From Oleiagrimonas sp. C23AA (lineage in GTDB: Bacteria; Pseudomonadota; Gammaproteobacteria; Xanthomonadales; Rhodanobacteraceae), in NCBI RefSeq assembly GCF_011759385.1, contig NZ_JAARLY010000001.1, positions 434,001-498,000 of the forward strand: a stretch of DNA of 64,000 nucleotides. The letters are read 5' to 3'. Both the position numbers and the translations under genes were made by a program. Each line of letters starts with the position of its first letter. Positions within the stretch are counted from its first letter, which is position 1. Of the stretch, positions 27,924 to 36,788 are shown in pieces. Under the pieces are notes generated by a model. That model had not been told where the DNA came from and did no database searches. It worked only from the letters and a program-made list of their open reading frames with translations.

Positions 27924-28417
27924 TGCGCATCTCCGCCTTGCGTGGGGGCTGCCGGCGCCGCGGTCTTGTGTTCGGCGTTCTTGGCGCGGCCAGCGGCTTC
28001 GGCCTTCTTGATGGCGTCGGCCACTTCCTTGGGCATGTAGGTTGAATCGTGCTTGGCCAGTATTTCCGTGGCCTTGAAGTGCTTGCCGTCCATCTGGCCA
28101 GTGGCGATCACGCTTTGTCCCACACGGAACAGGTCCGGCAGAATGCCGGTGTACTGCACCGGCATGTCGTGGAAGCGGTCGGTGACCACAAAGTCCACTT
28201 TCAGCGAGCTGGGATCACGATGGATGCTGTGCTCCTTGACCACGCCGCCCAGGCGAAACGGCGAGTGCGCCGGCGCCTTGCCGTTCAGCACCTCGGTGGG
28301 CGAGAACAGATAGGTGACGTTTTTCTGCAGGGCGAACACGGTCAGGCCGATGGCCACGGCGGCGGCGGCCACCATCAGCAGCACGATGATCAACCGGCGT
28401 TTGCGGGTCGGATGCAT
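27920..28417 (-). CDS. ccmE: Haem chaperone CcmE
   Basis: 165 residues: one N-terminal membrane anchor and a periplasmic OB-fold. The covalent haem-binding His lies in LAKHDSTYMP (the HxxxY motif). The C-terminal Ala/Lys-rich tail is typical and flexible. It carries haem from CcmC to CcmF. Confidence 0.95.
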   Translation of the reverse strand: MHPTRKRRLIIVLLMVAAAAVAIGLTVFALQKNVTYLFSPTEVLNGKAPAHSPFRLGGVVKEHSIHRDPSSLKVDFVVTDRFHDMPVQYTGILPDLFRVGQSVIATGQMDGKHFKATEILAKHDSTYMPKEVADAIKKAEAAGRAKNAEHKTAAPAAPTQGGDAH

Positions 28418-28461
28418 AAAGGCGTGTCTCTAGAGCGGACGGGCGCAGGGTGCGAGAGGGG

Positions 28462-28647
28462 TCAGGAACGGCGGCGCGCCTCGCGCGCCTTTTGACGGGC
28501 CATGCGGCCGCGAAGTTCCTTCAAGACCCGGCGCCGGCGCGTGCCGGCGGCCAGGTAATCGGCGATCAGCATCACAAAGAACAGCGCATAGGCCGGCCAC
28601 ACGTATTGCGCGTAGCCACCCATGCTCAGAAATTCGTGCAGGCTCAC
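28462..28647 (-). CDS. ccmD: Haem exporter accessory protein CcmD
   Basis: 61 residues starting at a GTG: a short N-terminal segment ending SMGGYAQYVWPAY, one membrane helix (ALFFVMLIADYLAA) and a highly basic cytoplasmic tail (RRRRVLKELRGRMARQKAREARRR). Its GTG overlaps the ccmC stop (GTGA). The YxxYVWPAY landmark is diagnostic for CcmD, which releases holo-CcmE from CcmABC. Confidence 0.88.
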   Translation of the reverse strand: MSLHEFLSMGGYAQYVWPAYALFFVMLIADYLAAGTRRRRVLKELRGRMARQKAREARRRS

Positions 28648-29402
28648 GAGCGGGCCTCCTCGTCGCTGGCAATCTGCTTGACCCAGGCCTTGCCCGATTC
28701 CAGGTCCAGCAGATCGGCGCGGGCGCGCCCGAACAGGCTGGCGGCGTAGTAGAACTTGGTCGAGAACATCATCACCAGCAGCGGCCACAACATGCTGGTG
28801 GTGATGTTGGACTTGCCGAAAATGCGCACCGTGGTGCCCTGATGCAGCGTGTTCCACCACACCACCGAGTAATGCACGATCGGCAGATTCACTACACCGA
28901 CAAGAATCAGGAAGCACGCCGCGCGCGCGCCGTGGCGGCGATCCTCGAAGGCGTGGAACAGCCCGATGATGCCCAGATAGATGAAAAGCAGCACCAGCTC
29001 GGAGGTCAGGCGCGCATCCCAGGTCCACCAGGTGCCCCACATCGGCTTGCCCCACAGCGACCCTGTGCACAGCGTGATGAACGTGAATGCCGCGCCGATC
29101 GGTGCCGACTGCATGGCGATCACCTCGGCCATCTTCATGCGCCAGACCACCGCGACCAGCGCCGCCACCGCCATCACGCCGTAGATGAACAGGCTCATCC
29201 AGGCGCTGGGCACGTGGATGAAGATGATGCGGTAGGCATCGCCCTGCTGATAGTCGGCCGGGGCCAGGTACAGGCCGCCATACAGGCCGATCACGGCCAG
29301 TATCAGCGCAATGGCCAGACACCACGGGCGCAGCACGCCGGCGAAGCGATAGAACGTAGGGGGCGACCCCAGCTTGTGGTACCAGTAGACGAGCTTGTTC
29401 AT
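28644..29402 (-). CDS. ccmC: Haem exporter protein CcmC
   Basis: 252 residues, six membrane helices, with the WWD haem-handling motif WGKPMWGTWWTWDARLTSELVL and conserved His residues (HVPSAW; VHYSVVWW). It loads haem onto CcmE. The start at 29402 (MNKLVYWYHKLG) overlaps the ccmB stop; a longer in-frame extension runs inside ccmB and is rejected. Confidence 0.95.
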   Translation of the reverse strand: MNKLVYWYHKLGSPPTFYRFAGVLRPWCLAIALILAVIGLYGGLYLAPADYQQGDAYRIIFIHVPSAWMSLFIYGVMAVAALVAVVWRMKMAEVIAMQSAPIGAAFTFITLCTGSLWGKPMWGTWWTWDARLTSELVLLFIYLGIIGLFHAFEDRRHGARAACFLILVGVVNLPIVHYSVVWWNTLHQGTTVRIFGKSNITTSMLWPLLVMMFSTKFYYAASLFGRARADLLDLESGKAWVKQIASDEEARS

Positions 29403-30085
29403 GCGTCCAGGGCAATTCTCAGGGCGGCGGCGCAGGCCAGTGGCGCCAGGACAAGGGCCAGCGCCAGAGCAGCGCCGAGCCAGGCGATAGGGGCTACCCA
29501 CGGCAGCCCCTGCTGCGCGGCGGTGACCGCGCCGGCGGCGAAGATCACCACGGGCACGCAAAGCGGCAGCAGCATGAGCGCCAGCAGCATACCAGAGCGG
29601 CGCGTGCCGGCCGTCAGCGCCACCAGCACCGCGCCCAGCAGGCTCAGCAGTGGCGTGGCGATCAGCAGCGCCAGCAGCAACACCTTCATGGCCGGCCACG
29701 GCAGGTGATACATGCCGGCCATCAGCGGCGCAATCACCATCAACGGCAGCGCCGTGGTCAGCCAGTGCGCGGCGATCTTCATCGCCAGCAGCAACGGCAG
29801 CGGTTGCGGTGCCAGCATCAACTGTTCCAGCGAGCCATCTTCCAGGTCGGGCCGGAACAGGCCATCAAAGGCCAGCAACATGGCCAGCAGCACCGTGACC
29901 AGCACCACACCGCCAGCAATGCGCGCCAGCAGTTGTGCTTCCGGGCCCAGCGCGAAGGGAAACAGCGTCGCCACGATCAGTGCATACAGCACCGGCAGCG
30001 CCATGTCGCCACGACGGCGCCAGGCCAGCAGCAGGTCGCGACGCAGTACCGCGGCGCAGGCCGATGACACGCGTGCGCCGCTCAT
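29399..30085 (-). CDS. ccmB: Haem exporter ABC permease CcmB
   Basis: 228 residues with six predicted membrane helices, including the LARIAGGVVLVTVLLAMLLAFDGLFRPDLEDGSLEQL region that is well conserved in CcmB. Permease partner of CcmA in the CcmABCD complex that supports CcmE release. It overlaps ccmA by 4 bases. Confidence 0.94.
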   Translation of the reverse strand: MSGARVSSACAAVLRRDLLLAWRRRGDMALPVLYALIVATLFPFALGPEAQLLARIAGGVVLVTVLLAMLLAFDGLFRPDLEDGSLEQLMLAPQPLPLLLAMKIAAHWLTTALPLMVIAPLMAGMYHLPWPAMKVLLLALLIATPLLSLLGAVLVALTAGTRRSGMLLALMLLPLCVPVVIFAAGAVTAAQQGLPWVAPIAWLGAALALALVLAPLACAAALRIALDA

Positions 30086-30711
30086 GAGGCCAACGCGATG
30101 CGCCGATAGGCGCCGTTGAGGAAGGTCACCGCGCCATGGCTGGTGACCAGCACCGCGCCGCCTTCGTGGGCGTGGCGCTCGACCTGCCGATTGACCAGCG
30201 CAATGCCTTCACGGTCCAGATTGGCATAAGGCTCATCCAGCAGCCATAGCGCGGCCGGAATCAGCAGCAGCCGCGCCAGCGCGGCGCGCTTCTTCTGCCC
30301 CGCCGACAGCCGGCGTACCGGCTCGTGTTCATAGCCGGCCAGGCCCACGCTGGCCAGAGCGCTGGCTGGCGAGACGCCCTTGCGCTGACCGAACAGGCCA
30401 GCGGCGACGCGCAGATTTTCCAGTGGCGACAACTCCAGCTTCAGGCCCAGCTGATGGCCCAGAAAGGCCAGTTCGCCGGACGCACGTTCCACACTCAATG
30501 GCTCGCCGTAAAGCAGCAGCGAACCTTCATCAGCGTGCAGCAAGCCGGTCAGCACGCGCATCAGCGTGGTCTTGCCGCTGCCGTTGTCGCCCTCGATCAG
30601 CGCGACCTCGCCCGCACGCAGGGCGAAGTCGACCGGACCGAATACCGGTTCGTCCCGACGCAGAAACGTCAGGCCGCGGGCTTCAAGCAGGGCGGCGGAA
30701 GTATCGGTCAC
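30082..30711 (-). CDS. ccmA: Haem exporter ATP-binding protein CcmA
   Basis: 209-residue ABC ATPase: Walker A GDNGSGKTT, signature LSAGQKKRAALAR, Walker B LWLLDEPYANLD, H-loop VTSHGAV. First gene of the operon ccmABCDEFGHI, all with 4-base overlaps or short gaps. The GTG at 30711 is preferred because the only upstream alternative is a TTG at 30741. It powers CcmE release rather than haem export itself. Confidence 0.93.
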   Translation of the reverse strand: MTDTSAALLEARGLTFLRRDEPVFGPVDFALRAGEVALIEGDNGSGKTTLMRVLTGLLHADEGSLLLYGEPLSVERASGELAFLGHQLGLKLELSPLENLRVAAGLFGQRKGVSPASALASVGLAGYEHEPVRRLSAGQKKRAALARLLLIPAALWLLDEPYANLDREGIALVNRQVERHAHEGGAVLVTSHGAVTFLNGAYRRIALAS

Positions 30712-30816
30712 AGCGTTTCGGCGGCAGACGTGAACGTACAAGTTTCCCAGCGCGCGGCGTGGCTGTCCATGCGGTCGGCTGCCGCAACGGGCTGTTCCGG
30801 CCGAACAGCGCTGTTT

Positions 30817-31236
30817 TCAGTCCAGCTGCATCACGTGCAGACGAGCGGGCGCCGCGCCGATACCACGGATCGACGCGTTCTGGTCGAAGCGTCGGACCAG
30901 AATGTCCTGGGCTACGGGTGACAGGCCCAGGGCGAACAGGCTCGACTCGCGCCAGCCATCCTGACCCACGCCCAGGGCGGCGCAAACCGAACGCGCGCCC
31001 GCTTCGCGCAATGCTTTCAGCAGATCACGCTGGGCCATCCGGTTCAATACGTTGGGGTGAGGGCGCGAGCGTGGATTCCATGCCGTGATGAAGATCCACG
31101 GTTCGTTCTCGTCGGCCAGCATGGCCGCCAGTGGCGCCGGTAGCGGTTGGTCGACACGGATGCTGGCGTGTCCGCCGGACGGCAGCCGCACTCGGTAGTC
31201 ACTTTCCTTGTAAGCCTTGAGCAGGGCTTCATCCAC
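30817..31236 (-). CDS. DUF3293 domain protein
   Basis: 139 residues starting at a GTG that overlaps the end of kmo by 8 bases. The sequence WIFITAWNPRSRPHPNVLNRMAQRDLL is the hallmark of the DUF3293 family: small cytosolic proteins of unknown function common in proteobacteria. No catalytic residues are assigned. Translational coupling to kmo suggests a shared transcript. The longer open frame upstream lies inside kmo and is not used. Confidence 0.75.
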   Translation of the reverse strand: MDEALLKAYKESDYRVRLPSGGHASIRVDQPLPAPLAAMLADENEPWIFITAWNPRSRPHPNVLNRMAQRDLLKALREAGARSVCAALGVGQDGWRESSLFALGLSPVAQDILVRRFDQNASIRGIGAAPARLHVMQLD

Positions 31237-32587
31237 GGCACAACTCCGGAAGTGGCGGTAGCGTGGCGCGCAAGGTGCGTTCGGCCACGTCCAGGTCCAC
31301 GTCCGGTGTGGAGGCAAGCAGCGATTCCAGAAGCTCGCCCTGCGCCTTGCCGCGCTCATAGGCGTAGGCGTAGGGCAGGTGAGTGAATGTCACCATGCGA
31401 TAGCGTGGCATGAAGTGATCGGGCGCACGTTCGGCCAGGGCCATGGCCAGCTGGCGCCGGCGCAGATAGTGCGGGTCGGCCACCGCGTCGCGCATTTCGG
31501 TGTAGTTTTCCAGCGCCATGGCGGCGATGGCGTCGGCGTTGGGCTTGCGCTCGGCCTGAAAGTGCGCGAATACCGTCTCCACTTCGGTCTGAGCACCCAG
31601 CGCACGGGCCAGCGCGGCGGCGTCTTCAAAGCCGGCATTCATGCCCTGACCATGGAACGGCACGATGGCATGCGCGGCATCGCCAATCAGCAAGGCGCGC
31701 CCGACGTGCCAGCGCTTCAGATACAGCGTAGCCAGGCTGCCCACCGGGTGCTCGGCAAAATCGCGGTCGAAGCCGGGCATCAATGCCAATGCGTCGGCAA
31801 AGTCATGCTCGAACAATGCCCGCGGCGCGCCCTCGTCAGCCAGACTCTCGAAGCTGGGTTGCGCACCTTCATGCGGCAGAAACAGCGTCACCGTGAAGCT
31901 GCCATCCAGGTTAGGCAGCGCAATGCACATATAGGCCCCACGCGGCCAGATATGCAGCGCGTGCGGTTCGATGGCAAAGCCGCGCGATGCGGTGGGCGGA
32001 ATCTCCAGTTCCTTGTAACCGTGACCCAAAGGCTCGACACGTTCGCCCAGGTCCGTGACCCGACGCATCGCCGCGCGCAGCGCGGAGCCGGCGCCATCGG
32101 CACCGATGATGGCATCGCTGCGCAGATCGCGCTGCTGGCCGTGGGTGTCTTCCACCGTCAGCCGGCCGTGCAGGGGGTCGGCGGCGATCAGCGCCAGATG
32201 AAAATGCAGCCGCGCGCCGGCCGCCTCGGCCGCGTCCAGCAGCAGATCGTTGAGGGCGCCGCGCGATACCGACCACAGCACTTCCGAATCGTCCACGCCG
32301 TAGCGCTGCAGGTTCGGCGCGCGGTCGTGCTCGTGCACCATGCGCCCGCGCATCATCACGGCACGTTGCAGCACGTCGTCGCCAACCCCGGCCTGGCGCA
32401 ACGCGGCCAGGCCGCGTTCGGCCAGGGCCAGGTTGATCGAGCGGCCGTTTTCGACGCCACCGCGACGGGGGTCGGGGCGCTTTTCGTAGACATCCACGGA
32501 AAATCCCTGGCGGGCCAACAGCGTGGCCAGCAGGGCGCCGACCAGGCCGGCACCGCAGATGCTGATATGAGTTGTGTGGGGAGGCAT
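31229..32587 (-). CDS. kmo: Kynurenine 3-monooxygenase
   Basis: 452-residue FAD-dependent aromatic hydroxylase. Dinucleotide motif GAGLVGALLATLLARQG near the N-terminus, the DG motif (IIGADGAGSALR), and the GDAAHAIVPFHGQGMNAGFEDA FAD-ribityl motif. The family-specific GRSINLALAERG and C-terminal hydrophobic region are present. It converts L-kynurenine to 3-hydroxykynurenine. The other kynurenine-pathway genes are not in the window. A LacI-type operator-like site lies 17 bases upstream of the start. Confidence 0.92.
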   Translation of the reverse strand: MPPHTTHISICGAGLVGALLATLLARQGFSVDVYEKRPDPRRGGVENGRSINLALAERGLAALRQAGVGDDVLQRAVMMRGRMVHEHDRAPNLQRYGVDDSEVLWSVSRGALNDLLLDAAEAAGARLHFHLALIAADPLHGRLTVEDTHGQQRDLRSDAIIGADGAGSALRAAMRRVTDLGERVEPLGHGYKELEIPPTASRGFAIEPHALHIWPRGAYMCIALPNLDGSFTVTLFLPHEGAQPSFESLADEGAPRALFEHDFADALALMPGFDRDFAEHPVGSLATLYLKRWHVGRALLIGDAAHAIVPFHGQGMNAGFEDAAALARALGAQTEVETVFAHFQAERKPNADAIAAMALENYTEMRDAVADPHYLRRRQLAMALAERAPDHFMPRYRMVTFTHLPYAYAYERGKAQGELLESLLASTPDVDLDVAERTLRATLPPLPELCRG

Positions 32588-32603
32588 GCGAGGGGGAAGT
32601 GCC

Positions 32604-32617
32604 TGAAAACGCTTACA
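32604..32617. promoter_or_regulatory. Operator-like 14-mer upstream of kmo
   Basis: TGAAAACGCTTACA, one base different from each of the two putative operators before the LacI gene (12402 and 12481). It lies between the carboxyltransferase stop and the kmo start, read on the minus strand. Could be a distant target of the same regulator, or chance. Confidence 0.35.
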
Positions 32618-32639
32618 TGATACCTGCGCGCGGCGCCTT

Positions 32640-34247
32640 TTACATGCGGAACACGCCGTAGCGCTGCGGCTCGATAGGCGCATTCATGGAGGCGGAAATG
32701 GCCATTCCAAGCACGCGCCGTGTATCGGCCGGATCAATCACCCCGTCATCCCACAATCGGGCGCTGGCGTAATACGGGTGACCCTGGGTTTCGTACTGCT
32801 CGCGAATGGGCGCCTTGAAGGCCTCTTCCTCGTCGGCGCTCCACTGCCCGCCACGGCCTTCGATGCCATCACGCTTGACCGTGGCCAGTACGCTGGCTGC
32901 CTGTTCGCCACCCATCACGCTGATGCGCGCGTTGGGCCAGGTCCACAGGAAACGGGCGCCATAGGCGCGACCGCACATGGCGTAGTTGCCGGCGCCAAAG
33001 CTGCCGCCGATGATCACCGTGAACTTGGGCACGTGCGAGCAGGCCACGGCGGTGACCATCTTGGCGCCGTCCTTGGCGATGCCGGCGTTTTCGTACTTCT
33101 TGCCGACCATGAAGCCGGTGATGTTCTGCAAAAATACCAGCGGCACGTTGCGCTGGTTGCACAGCTCGATGAAGTGCGCGCCCTTGAGTGCGCTTTCGGC
33201 AAACAGAATGCCGTTGTTGGCGATGATGCCGACCGGATAGCCGTGGATGTGCGCAAAGCCGCAGACCAGCGTCTTGCCGTAGCGCGCCTTGAACTCGTGA
33301 AATTCCGAATCGTCGACGATGCGCGCAATCACCTCGCGGATGTCGAACGGGCGGCGCGTGTCCTGGGGAATCACGCCGTACAGCTGCTCGGACGGGTAGC
33401 GCGGCTCGCGCGGCTCGCTTAAGGCCAGCGGCATGGCCTTGCTGCGATTGAGGCTGGCCACCACGTCGCGGGCGATCGCCAGCGCGTGGGTGTCGTTCTC
33501 GGCGAAGTGGTCGGCGACACCGGACTGGGCGGTGTGCACGTCGGCGCCGCCCAGCGCCTCGGCGTCCACTTCCTCGCCGGTGGCCGCCTTCACCAGCGGC
33601 GGGCCGCCCAGGAAGATGGTGCCTTGTTCGCGCACGATGATGGTCTCGTCGCTCATCGCCGGCACATAGGCGCCACCGGCGGTGCACGAACCCATTACCA
33701 CGGCGATCTGCGCGATACCCAGGCCGGACATGCGCGCCTGGTTGTAGAAGATGCGCCCGAAGTGCTCCTTGTCCGGGAAGACTTCGTCCTGCAACGGCAG
33801 GAAGGCGCCGCCGGAATCGACCAGATAGATGCAGGGCAGGCGATTCTCCAGCGCCACTTCCTGCGCACGCAGGTGCTTCTTCACCGTCATCGGAAAGTAG
33901 GTGCCGCCCTTGACGGTGGCATCGTTGGCGATGATCAGCACTTCCTGCCCGCAAACCCGGCCGATGCCGGTGATCAGGCCCGCCGCCGGCGCGGCGTCGT
34001 CGTACATGCCGTGCGCGGCCAGCGGTGACAGCTCCATGAACGGCGAGCCGGCATCGAGCAGGGCGCGGATGCGTTCGCGTGGCAGCAGCTTGCCGCGTGA
34101 GACGTGCTTGTCGCGTGCGCGCTCGCCACCGCCTTCGCCGACGCGCTTGAGCTGAGCGCTCAGGTCATCGGTCAATTGGCGCAACTGGCGGGCGTTGTCC
34201 TCGAAGTCGGTCGAACGGGGATCGATACGCGATTCAATGATGCTCAT
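32640..34247 (-). CDS. liuB: Acyl-CoA carboxylase carboxyltransferase, methylcrotonyl-CoA type
   Basis: 535 residues, exactly the usual length of methylcrotonyl-CoA carboxylase beta subunits. Two crotonase-like halves: acyl-CoA-binding N-half ([38 protein letters not shown]) and biotin-binding C-half ([20 protein letters not shown]...[34 protein letters not shown]). It acts in leucine breakdown. The biotin-carrying alpha subunit (LiuD/MccA) is not seen in the window, although isovaleryl-CoA dehydrogenase is 5.5 kb away. Confidence 0.9.
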   Translation of the reverse strand: MSIIESRIDPRSTDFEDNARQLRQLTDDLSAQLKRVGEGGGERARDKHVSRGKLLPRERIRALLDAGSPFMELSPLAAHGMYDDAAPAAGLITGIGRVCGQEVLIIANDATVKGGTYFPMTVKKHLRAQEVALENRLPCIYLVDSGGAFLPLQDEVFPDKEHFGRIFYNQARMSGLGIAQIAVVMGSCTAGGAYVPAMSDETIIVREQGTIFLGGPPLVKAATGEEVDAEALGGADVHTAQSGVADHFAENDTHALAIARDVVASLNRSKAMPLALSEPREPRYPSEQLYGVIPQDTRRPFDIREVIARIVDDSEFHEFKARYGKTLVCGFAHIHGYPVGIIANNGILFAESALKGAHFIELCNQRNVPLVFLQNITGFMVGKKYENAGIAKDGAKMVTAVACSHVPKFTVIIGGSFGAGNYAMCGRAYGARFLWTWPNARISVMGGEQAASVLATVKRDGIEGRGGQWSADEEEAFKAPIREQYETQGHPYYASARLWDDGVIDPADTRRVLGMAISASMNAPIEPQRYGVFRM

Positions 34248-34340
34248 CCGGAATGCTTCTCATGCGATTCAGGCCACGCATCATACGTGGCCGTCACCGG
34301 TTGCCACAAAGCCTTGTGACGCCAATCGTGGCGCGGACAC

Positions 34341-34380
34341 GCCGACGCCCGCGGCCAGAGGTTGGCGCGCGGGCGTCGGC
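34341..34380. terminator. GC-rich inverted repeat between lipoprotein and carboxyltransferase genes
   Basis: GCCGACGCCCGC (34341-34352) and GCGGGCGTCGGC (34369-34380): 12-bp perfect arms with a 16-base loop, no T-run. Probably the end of the lipoprotein transcript on the minus strand, or a REP-type hairpin. Confidence 0.5.
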
Positions 34381-34403
34381 AAGGCGGCTAACTATCTGAT
34401 CAA

Positions 34404-34697
34404 TCAGTAACCATCGCCGCCGCTGGAGCTGGGTTTGGCCGCCGTCGAGGTGCTCGGCGGATTCATCATGGCGCCGGCAGGCGCCGTGCTGGCGGCGGGC
34501 GGCATGGTGCCGCCAGGCGGCGGTGTGGTGCTGGGCACCGCCGGTTGGTTCATCGGTGCGGGCGCGCTGGTACTGGGTGTGGCCATGCCATTGGCGGGCT
34601 TGTTCTGCTCGTTGTCGGTATGGCCACAGGCAGCCAGGCCAAATGCCAGACCGATGGCGCAGGCAATACGTGTTGCGTGGACAAGATGCTTGGACAT
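34404..34697 (-). CDS. Small proline/threonine-rich lipoprotein, unknown function
   Basis: 97 residues. A lipobox LAAC at residues 21-24 follows a hydrophobic signal. The mature part is low-complexity (NQPAVPSTTPPPGGTMPPAASTAPAGAM), rich in Pro, Ser, Thr and Ala, ending SSSGGDGY, so probably an unstructured surface or periplasmic tail. The start at 34697 is decided by the lipobox distance. No family recognised. Confidence 0.65.
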   Translation of the reverse strand: MSKHLVHATRIACAIGLAFGLAACGHTDNEQNKPANGMATPSTSAPAPMNQPAVPSTTPPPGGTMPPAASTAPAGAMMNPPSTSTAAKPSSSGGDGY

Positions 34698-34853
34698 GTT
34701 GGGCACTCCGTTTTTGGGAAGGCGCTCTGATATTGAACCACGCTGAGGACGGGTTTTTGACCGAAGCCAAGAATCACGATGGCAGCGGTTCATGCTGAAG
34801 GGCATCCATTAATGTCCGGTTGGGTTTTGAAAATGCGTGGGAGGGTATGGACA

Positions 34854-34888
34854 TAAAAAAAACCGGCCGCCGAAGCGACCGGTTTTTT
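34854..34888 (-). terminator. Terminator after the Ala-rich lipoprotein
   Basis: AAAAAACCGG and CCGGTTTTTT arms with an inner CGC/GCG pair around CGAA and one mismatch. On the minus strand it gives a stem followed by eight T bases. Confidence 0.85.
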
Positions 34889-34909
34889 CAAACCTGACAA
34901 ACGCTACGA

Positions 34910-35296
34910 TCAGTGACCGTTGTCGTTCTTGTTGTCAGCGGCATCCTTGGCCTTGTCGGCAGCGTCCTCGGCCTTGTCCTCGGCCTTGTCAGCCTTGTCC
35001 TCGGCCTTGTTGGCCATGTCGGCCGCATTGTCGTTGCCGGCGCTGGCGGCAGCAGCAGCCTGCTGCGCCTGGTCGGCGGCCTGCGACGCTGTGTCGGCAG
35101 CCTGCTGAGCGGTACTGGCCGCCTGGTCGGCAGCCGCGCTCTGCGACTTATCCGCCGCCTGCTGGGCCTCGTCGGCCGACTGCTGAGCCTTGGCAGCGGA
35201 CTGCTGGGCGTCCTGCGCCGAATCCTGGGCGCCATTGCTGCAAGCCGCCAGCAGCGCGACCAAAGCACCGGCGAGTAGCGTACGCGTGAATTTCAT
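34910..35296 (-). CDS. Alanine-rich coiled-coil lipoprotein
   Basis: 128 residues, lipobox LAAC (residues 16-19). The mature protein is almost only Ala, Gln, Asp, Lys and Glu in heptad-like runs (QQSAAKAQQSADEAQQAADKSQ) and a C-terminal repeat region (NKAEDKADKAEDKAEDAADKAKDAAD), so it should be a long helix or coiled coil. It recalls the Lpp/OprI class of envelope spacers in composition, but has no C-terminal Lys/Arg for peptidoglycan linkage (it ends NKNDNGH). ATG at 35296 is set by AAGGAG six bases upstream. Confidence 0.75.
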   Translation of the reverse strand: MKFTRTLLAGALVALLAACSNGAQDSAQDAQQSAAKAQQSADEAQQAADKSQSAAADQAASTAQQAADTASQAADQAQQAAAAASAGNDNAADMANKAEDKADKAEDKAEDAADKAKDAADNKNDNGH

Positions 35297-35431
35297 TTGC
35301 ATCTCCTTAACCGTGGAATGCCGTGATGGCGGCCACATTAATAGCGTGTTCGCCGGCGCCGCGCCAGACGGACGCCGGCAGTCTTTCAGCACGCATTTAA
35401 AACGTGCCCACGATATTGGAGTGCCCAAGCG

Positions 35432-36607
35432 TTACAGTAATTCCACAGCGATGGCCGTGGCTTCGCCGCCGCCGATGCAAAGCGAGGCGACGCCGCGCTT
35501 GCCGCCGCGCTCGCGCAGGGCGTGAATAAGCGTGACCAGAATGCGTGCGCCGCTGGCGCCAATGGGGTGGCCCAGCGCGCAGGCGCCACCGTTGACGTTG
35601 ATCTTGGCGTGGTCGATGGAAAGCTCCTTCATGGCTGCCATGGCGACCACGGCGAAGGCTTCGTTGACCTCGAACAGATCCACGTCGCTGACGCTCCAGC
35701 CGGCCTTGTCCAGCACCTTGTGCATGGCACCGACCGGGGCGGTGGTGAACCACTCCGGCTCCTGCGAGTGCGTGGCATGGGCCACGATGCGGGCCAGCGG
35801 CTTGGCGCCCTTGGTGCTGGCATCATCGGCGCGCATCAGTACCAGCGCGGCGGCGCCGTCGGAGATCGACGAGGCGCTGGCGGCGGTGATGGTGCCGTTT
35901 TCCTTGCGGAAAGCCGGGCGCAGGTTGGGAATCTTGTCGATGGAGCTGCGGCCGGGCTGCTCGTCAACGTCAAAACTCTGCTCGCCCTTGCGGCCCTTCA
36001 CCGTGACCGGCACGATCTCGGCACTGAAGGCACCCGATTCCTGTGCGGCGCGGGCGCGCTTGACCGACTCGATGGCGTAGGCGTCCTGGTCTTCACGGGT
36101 GAAGCTGTACTTGTCGGCGCAGCTTTCACCGAACACGCCCATGGCCTTGCCGTCATAGGGGTTGGTCAGGCCATCCCAGGCCATGTGGTCGACCAGCGCG
36201 GCATCGCCGTAGCGCAGGCCGTTGCGGGCGTTGACCATGTGCGGCGCGTTGGTCATCGATTCCATGCCGCCGGCCACGATCACGTCGGCCGAGCCGGCCT
36301 TGAGCAGGTCGTGGGCCAGCATCACGGCCTTCATGCCCGAGCCGCAAACCTTGTTGATGGTGGTGCAGCCGGCCGAGGTCGGCAGACCCGCGCCCAGCGC
36401 GGCCTGGCGTGCCGGGGCCTGGCCGAGGTTGGCCGGCAGCACGCAGCCCATGATCACCTCGGACACGGCCGCGCCGTCCACGCCGGCGCTTTCCAGCGCG
36501 CCGCGGATGGCGGTGGCGCCCAGCGTCGGGGTGGGCACGCCGTTGAACTGACCGAGGAAGGAACCGATGGCGGTGCGCTTGGCAGCCACAATGACGATAT
36601 CGGACAT
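35432..36607 (-). CDS. Acetyl-CoA C-acyltransferase (thiolase)
   Basis: 391 residues. Nucleophile Cys in INKVCGSGMKAVM, His in NGGACALGHPIGASGAR, and the second Cys in SLCIGGGEATA: the complete thiolase II set. Length and motifs fit biosynthetic-type acetoacetyl-CoA thiolases. Start ATG at 36607 with GAGCAGGTC upstream. It could complete the ketone-body end of leucine catabolism in this region (isovaleryl-CoA dehydrogenase and carboxyltransferase nearby). Confidence 0.92.
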   Translation of the reverse strand: MSDIVIVAAKRTAIGSFLGQFNGVPTPTLGATAIRGALESAGVDGAAVSEVIMGCVLPANLGQAPARQAALGAGLPTSAGCTTINKVCGSGMKAVMLAHDLLKAGSADVIVAGGMESMTNAPHMVNARNGLRYGDAALVDHMAWDGLTNPYDGKAMGVFGESCADKYSFTREDQDAYAIESVKRARAAQESGAFSAEIVPVTVKGRKGEQSFDVDEQPGRSSIDKIPNLRPAFRKENGTITAASASSISDGAAALVLMRADDASTKGAKPLARIVAHATHSQEPEWFTTAPVGAMHKVLDKAGWSVSDVDLFEVNEAFAVVAMAAMKELSIDHAKINVNGGACALGHPIGASGARILVTLIHALRERGGKRGVASLCIGGGEATAIAVELL

Positions 36608-36788
36608 GACCTGCTCCATGGGGAAGGTGTTGGGGGCACCATTATGGCGCCGGAGAGACCGTCCATTATGACGCCAGCCATAAGCAGGCGGCAAACCAGG
36701 CATGCGCGATCGGCATGGGTGCTTCCCTCTCGTCGCCCACCGCGCTAATTTTGTCCTTCGGGGATATTTGCACCATGGGCGGGGGCTT

